NCBI RefSeq assembly: GCF_000758945.1
Contig: NZ_JRND01000024.1
Location: forward strand, 5,604 to 69,603
Length of the DNA: 64,000 bases
Direction: 5' to 3'
Origin: Lancefieldella parvula_C
Lineage (GTDB): Bacteria; Actinomycetota; Coriobacteriia; Coriobacteriales; Atopobiaceae
In this document: one piece after another, positions 60,115 through 64,000 of the stretch
Position numbering within the stretch: position 1 is the stretch's first letter
How the letters are laid out: each line of letters begins with the position of its first letter
Translations under genes and position numbers: made by a program
Notes under the pieces: generated by a model
Told to the model about the DNA's origin: nothing
What the model saw: only the letters and a program-made list of their open reading frames with translations
Databases searched by the model: none

Positions 60115-61185
60115 TTACCTTTCTCGGTTCACAAAGAAGTCTGCCATAGACAAAAGTGTGTCGCGAGCGTCTTCAGAAAGTATCACGTTTTCAAGCACGT
60201 GCTTTGCCTCTTCGACTAAGGCAAGAGCGTGCGCGCGGACAAATTTTATCGCATTAGCGCTTTCCATAAGCTCCACAGCGCGCTGAAGCTTCAAAGTATC
60301 GGTAGTATGCGCAGAAAGTATGGAGACAAGCTCCGCTTTTTCTGCCTCGGTGAGGTGCTCAAGCGCGTAGACCACCGCGAGCGTGCGCTTGCCCTCAGTG
60401 ACGTCTGACCTAAAGTCTTTGCCTTGTACTTCGGCATTTCCTACCAGGTTGAGAAGATCGTCTTGCAGCTGGAAGGCAAGGCCTACCTTGAGGCCAAATT
60501 CTTTGAGTGCATCAAGCGTTTTCTGGTCAGCACCGCCAATAAGCGCGCCTAGTACCAGGGGATATGCAGCAGAGTAATAGGCGGTCTTGGAGAGCGCCAT
60601 AAAAAGATACTGGTCAGAGGTAACATCCCAGCGCTCGTTTTGAGCCCAACCGAGGTCGAGAGCCTGACCCTCAAGGGTGTGCTCTTGCATGGCTAGAAGG
60701 GCGTCGATAACGCGAACTTTAAGCTGGTCAGAGAGGTGGTCGGCCACGGTAACGCGTCTGACAACATTGACCAGCGCAGAATCACCAACGTTGATGGCAA
60801 GTCCGGTACCGAGTGTCTTGTAGAGGCACTTCTCGCCACGGCGCAGCTCTGACTTGTCAGCGATGTCGTCGTGGATAAGGGCTGCCGACTGGAAGTCCTC
60901 AATGGCGCAGGCTACGGGCAGAGCGGCTTCGGCTGAGCCGCCGACTGCTTCGGCGCCCAGACAGCAGAGGACCGGTCGCACGCGCTTGCCACCGCCCGCA
61001 CTGAAGTGAGCGAGTGGCTGGTAGAGATAGGTGTTCAGGTCCGCATGAGTGCACTCCGAGAGCGCCGCCGCGGACGTCGCGGCCGCGGGTTCTGCGGGTG
61101 CTGCGGGCGTTGCCGCGGGGAGTCCGCGCATGATCTCTGCCTCGACGGCAGGAAGCTTTTGTGTGAGGTAGTCGGCGAAGTTCAC
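60115..61185 (-). CDS. Polyprenyl (trans-isoprenyl) diphosphate synthase
   Basis: 356 residues. First Asp-rich motif ALIHDDIADKSELRRG, second FQLQDDLLNLVGN, with GGGKRVRP for diphosphate binding and GKRTLAVVYAL near the end. An Ala/Pro linker is inserted at residues 24-42. It condenses IPP with an allylic diphosphate; product length cannot be read directly. Short-chain (FPP/GGPP) or quinone side chain synthesis are both possible. Seven bases after galE. Confidence 0.9.
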   Translation of the reverse strand: MNFADYLTQKLPAVEAEIMRGLPAATPAAPAEPAAATSAAALSECTHADLNTYLYQPLAHFSAGGGKRVRPVLCCLGAEAVGGSAEAALPVACAIEDFQSAALIHDDIADKSELRRGEKCLYKTLGTGLAINVGDSALVNVVRRVTVADHLSDQLKVRVIDALLAMQEHTLEGQALDLGWAQNERWDVTSDQYLFMALSKTAYYSAAYPLVLGALIGGADQKTLDALKEFGLKVGLAFQLQDDLLNLVGNAEVQGKDFRSDVTEGKRTLAVVYALEHLTEAEKAELVSILSAHTTDTLKLQRAVELMESANAIKFVRAHALALVEEAKHVLENVILSEDARDTLLSMADFFVNRER

Positions 61186-61192
61186 GGAAATC

Positions 61193-62248
61193 CTAGCCGC
61201 GATAGCCGTCTGGGTTCATCGACTGCCACTTCCAGGAATCGCGGCACATGTCGGCAAGGTCGTACTGAGCCTTCCAGCCAAGCATGTCAGCAGCTTTCTG
61301 GCAGTCTGCGTAGTTAGTTGCAACGTCGCCTGCGCGGCGAGGCTCAATAACGTAAGGAATCTCTTTGCCGCAGGCCTTTGAGAATGCCTTGATAACGTCA
61401 AGTACCGAGCTACCAGTGCCAGTGCCCAGGTTGAAGATTTCAACTCCCGTGCGGCCAGCCATCCATTTAAGTGCAGCTACGTGGCCGGAGCCAAGGTCGC
61501 AAACGTGGATGTAGTCGCGAACACCCGTGCCATCAGGGGTGTTGTAGTCGTCGCCAAAGACGTGAACAGCTTCGCGCTTACCCACAGCAACTTGAGCCAC
61601 ATAAGGTACCAGGTTGTTTGGAATACCTGCAGGATCTTCTCCGATGAGGCCCGACTGGTGAGCGCCAATAGGATTAAAGTATCTAAGCAGGACAACGTTC
61701 CACTCTGGATCTGCGGTGTGAACATCGGCGAGAATCTGCTCAATCATCCATTTAGTCCAGCCATAAGGGTTGGTTGCGTTCTTCTTGGGGCTTTGCTCGG
61801 TTAGAGGAAGACTATCTGGGTCTCCATAAACCGTTGCTGAACTCGAGAAAATAATTGACTTACAACCGTGGTTTCTCATGACATCAAGAAGGGTGAGGGT
61901 ATTGCCCAAGTTGTTTGTGTAGTACTCGATAGGCTTGGTGACGGACTCGCCAACAGCCTTGAAGCCAGCAAAGTGAATGACAAAGTTAATAGCGTGCTCG
62001 TCAAAGATGCGGTTCAGTGCATCTTTGTCGTTGACGTCTGCCTCGTAGAACGAAAGGCGCTTGGCGTTTTCTTCTCCCACAATGGTTTTGATGCGGTCGA
62101 CAACTTTTGCCGAAGCGTTGGAGAGGTCGTCAACAATGACAGCCTCGTAGCCGGAATTGAGCAGCTCAACAACGGTATGGCTGCCAATAAAGCCCGCGCC
62201 GCCGGTAACAAGTACGCAGGAATTTTGTGGGATTAGAGCGTCAGACAT
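61193..62248 (-). CDS. galE: UDP-glucose 4-epimerase
   Basis: 351 residues. An extended SDR: VLVTGGAGFIGSHTVVEL (NAD), FAGFKAVGES, SSSATVYGDP (catalytic Ser/Thr), NPYGWTKWMIEQ (YxxxK) and LRYFNPIGAHQSGLIGEDP. It interconverts UDP-glucose and UDP-galactose for galactose use and surface sugars. First gene of the galE / polyprenyl synthase / peptidoglycan-binding operon; AAGGA precedes the ATG. Confidence 0.95.
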   Translation of the reverse strand: MSDALIPQNSCVLVTGGAGFIGSHTVVELLNSGYEAVIVDDLSNASAKVVDRIKTIVGEENAKRLSFYEADVNDKDALNRIFDEHAINFVIHFAGFKAVGESVTKPIEYYTNNLGNTLTLLDVMRNHGCKSIIFSSSATVYGDPDSLPLTEQSPKKNATNPYGWTKWMIEQILADVHTADPEWNVVLLRYFNPIGAHQSGLIGEDPAGIPNNLVPYVAQVAVGKREAVHVFGDDYNTPDGTGVRDYIHVCDLGSGHVAALKWMAGRTGVEIFNLGTGTGSSVLDVIKAFSKACGKEIPYVIEPRRAGDVATNYADCQKAADMLGWKAQYDLADMCRDSWKWQSMNPDGYRG

Positions 62249-62319
62249 ATCAATCCTTTCGTGGACTTATATCGTCATAAGTATACGGCTTTTCCGCGAA
62301 ACATTGGGCGTTGCGAGTG

Positions 62320-62690
62320 CACGGGTTTCTCGCCAGGTGCGCGTGCGGGTGCACGGGTTTCTCGCCAAGTGCTCCTTTCTGCCATCGCGCACCTGACTTT
62401 CACTATGCGAGCCTGAAAAGTGCAAAGAATCTGTATTTGAGCCACCGATTCTTTTACAAAATCAGGCAAATCCACCGATTCTTTTACATTTTTAGGCAGA
62501 AGTTACAGATTCTTTGCAGAAATCAGGCACGTTCTAACTGGGGTGCTGTCTCCAAATTTTGCGAACCTGAAACCCCCACCATGTCTGAGTAAAACAGCTC
62601 AGACTTGGCGAGAAAAACCGGCAAATAGCTCAGACTAGGCGTGTTTTTCAGGCAAATCGTTCAGACTTGGCGAGAAAATCAGGCTCCATG
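62320..62690 (+). repeat. Third RIR-family repeat copy next to the IS element
   Basis: Same order of parts as 56084-56400: two GGGTTTCTCGCCA words, GAGCCTGAAAAGTGCAAAG, alternating AAAGAATC(T/G)GT words (62420-62520), ATGTCTGAG / CTCAGACTTGG hairpin (62581-62607) and GGCGAGAAAATCAGGCT at the end. More diverged than the other two copies. No gene in 62249-62776. Confidence 0.85.
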
Positions 62691-62776
62691 AGAGCGTCCA
62701 TAGAACCAACCTTGAAATCAGAGTCACGTCTCAAAAAGTGGTGTAAGGCTATTTCCTTACTACCTTCTTGCCTACA

Positions 62777-64000
62777 TTATGCCACCTCTTTACAAACCTT
62801 AAAGTCACTATCAATTACTTGTAAGAGATGGTCGATAGTCTCTTGTGTACATGACCCTCTCTTTGGGGGTTCTTCAAAGAGAAGAGAGCGTTTATCCATG
62901 AAATGCGTTGCTACAAACCACTCTTCGTTTTGATCGATACATACAGCCCCTACAAGGCGAAGCATAGCTTGCTTGGAGGGAAATACTCCAACGACACGTG
63001 TGCGCTTCTTTATCTCTTTGTTGAGTCTTTCACAGAGATTGTTTGTACGTATCCAGTGAGCGTGTTCTTTTGGAAAGTCTAGGTAGGTTAGTACATATGG
63101 CTCTGACTCTTCTAGAAGGTGCGCTCCTCTTGGATCTATCTTTTCATACACTTCATAAAGGTGCTCAAAGCCTGTGCGTACCAAATCAGTATCACTAGCT
63201 TCAAAGGTATGCTTCATAGCAGCAATAACTGCTTTGCCCTGAGCTTTTGTTCTACATCTATCAAAGACATTTCTCTCTAAGTGACAAAGACAGTTTTGCC
63301 AGGCAGCGCCTGTGAGCACCTCACCGATTGCTCTTACAAGACCAGCGTGAGCATCAGAGATAACAAGTCTCACGCCGCTCAGTCCTCGCTCTTTCAAAGA
63401 GATAAGAAAGTCTTTCCAGGACAGATATGACTCGGTATCTATACACTCAAGCCCTATGATTTGTCTTTTAGCTTCTGTGTTTACAGCTATAGCAATAACG
63501 ACAGCACGCTTGGTTGTATGTCCTGCTTCTCTTACAGGAATATAGGTTGCATCAAGCCAAAGGTAAGGCCATCTGTCAAAAGACAAAGAGCCGTGTCTTA
63601 AGTCATCTACCTCTTCATCTAAAGACTTAACAAGTCTCGAGACTCTACTTCTGCTGATCTTTTCAACACCAAGCTCACTCAGTGCTTTTTCTACCTTTCT
63701 GCTCGAAATACCTTGGGTCCACATATCACAGATACAACTTGCAAGGGCTGTATCACACCTGCTCCACTTACTTACGATATCGTCAGGAAAATAGGTTCCT
63801 TCGCGGAGTTTAGGAATTTTTAAGGTAAGAGTTCCAACTGACGTTACCAGCTTTCGCTCACGGTATCCATTGCGAACATAACCAAGCTCTTCTACTTATT
63901 CAACCATTACGGTATTTACTAAGTCTTCAAGTAGTGTTCGTGCCATACCGTTAAGATCTAATTTGTGATCTTGGGTGTAGAAGAGCTCAGTTTCGTGTAG
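62777..64000 (-). pseudogene. IS256-family transposase with in-frame stop, runs off window
   Basis: A Mutator-type DDE transposase: catalytic residues in LWLDATYIPV, LVISDAHAGL and NNLCERLNKEIKKR; IS256 landmarks GYRERKLVTSVGTLTLKIPK and MWTQGISSRKVEKALSELG. From ATG 63724 it gives 315 residues, but the family N-terminus continues in the same frame to the window edge, interrupted only by one TAA at 63896-63898 (MVE-stop-VEELGYVRNGYRER). There is no ATG, GTG or TTG between that stop and 63724. A single nonsense mutation in an otherwise intact gene suggests a recent loss. The left inverted repeat probably lies near 62715-62750 but cannot be paired without the other end. Confidence 0.88.

Overview
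The window looks like chromosomal DNA of a coriobacterium of the Atopobiaceae, probably a Lancefieldella/Atopobium-type anaerobe of intermediate GC content. This is inferred from gene content and style (split transketolase, EttA, CBS-type Mn-pyrophosphatase, NfnAB-like pair, many single-gene units with strong Shine-Dalgarno sites). There is no rRNA gene here to confirm it. About 55 protein genes, one tRNA-Gln gene, one damaged IS256-family transposase and many intergenic repeats were found. There is no CRISPR array and no prophage.

Layout. 0-10 kb: a LOTUS-like protein, a membrane-anchored phosphodiesterase, a Zn/Cd ATPase, a divergent TrmB, a YfbR-like nucleotidase, an amidohydrolase and a COG0523 GTPase. 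10-24 kb: sirtuin, CBS-pyrophosphatase, a MORN protein overlapping an OatA-like acetyltransferase, EttA, ferritin with a striking leader, an EamA transporter, asparaginase, a lysozyme and a DUF1846 protein. 24-31 kb: an AT-richer accessory stretch with archaeal-type Pth2, a lone prepilin peptidase, a compact structured-RNA candidate, an HTH protein, a small cysteine protein, a TetR regulator, ManA and two lipoproteins. 31-40 kb: MscL with a zinc ribbon, M32 carboxypeptidase, aminotransferase, an odd Ddl-like ATP-grasp protein, ROK kinase, FruA, FruK and YebC. 41-51.4 kb: a divergent DeoR regulator and a ten-gene L-ascorbate (ula) operon that feeds the pentose phosphate pathway through its own transaldolase and split transketolase. 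51.4-56.6 kb: inverted repeats of about 490 bp flank NfnAB, Pth and Pcp. 56.6-62.2 kb: envelope and precursor genes (galE, polyprenyl synthase, a peptidoglycan-binding protein, tRNA-Gln, glmU, prs). 62.3-64 kb: a third copy of the repeat and an IS256-type element running off the window.

How the genes fit together. Sugar import and activation (ula PTS, fru PTS, ManA, ROK glucokinase, GalE) supply glycolysis, the pentose phosphate pathway, and the UDP-sugar and polyprenyl precursors of the cell wall (GlmU, polyprenyl synthase, OatA, peptidoglycan-binding protein). NfnAB balances NADPH and ferredoxin.

The most unusual signals lie outside the genes. The octamer GGCGAGAA/TTCTCGCC occurs at least 46 times on both strands, in genes and intergenes, like a DNA-uptake word. 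A family of about 300-bp structured repeats is present. Short tandem duplications of gene 3' ends recur. Terminator hairpins sit directly against the ribosome binding site of the next gene. The ula operon lacks the decarboxylase UlaD and carries an uncharacterised beta-propeller protein instead.
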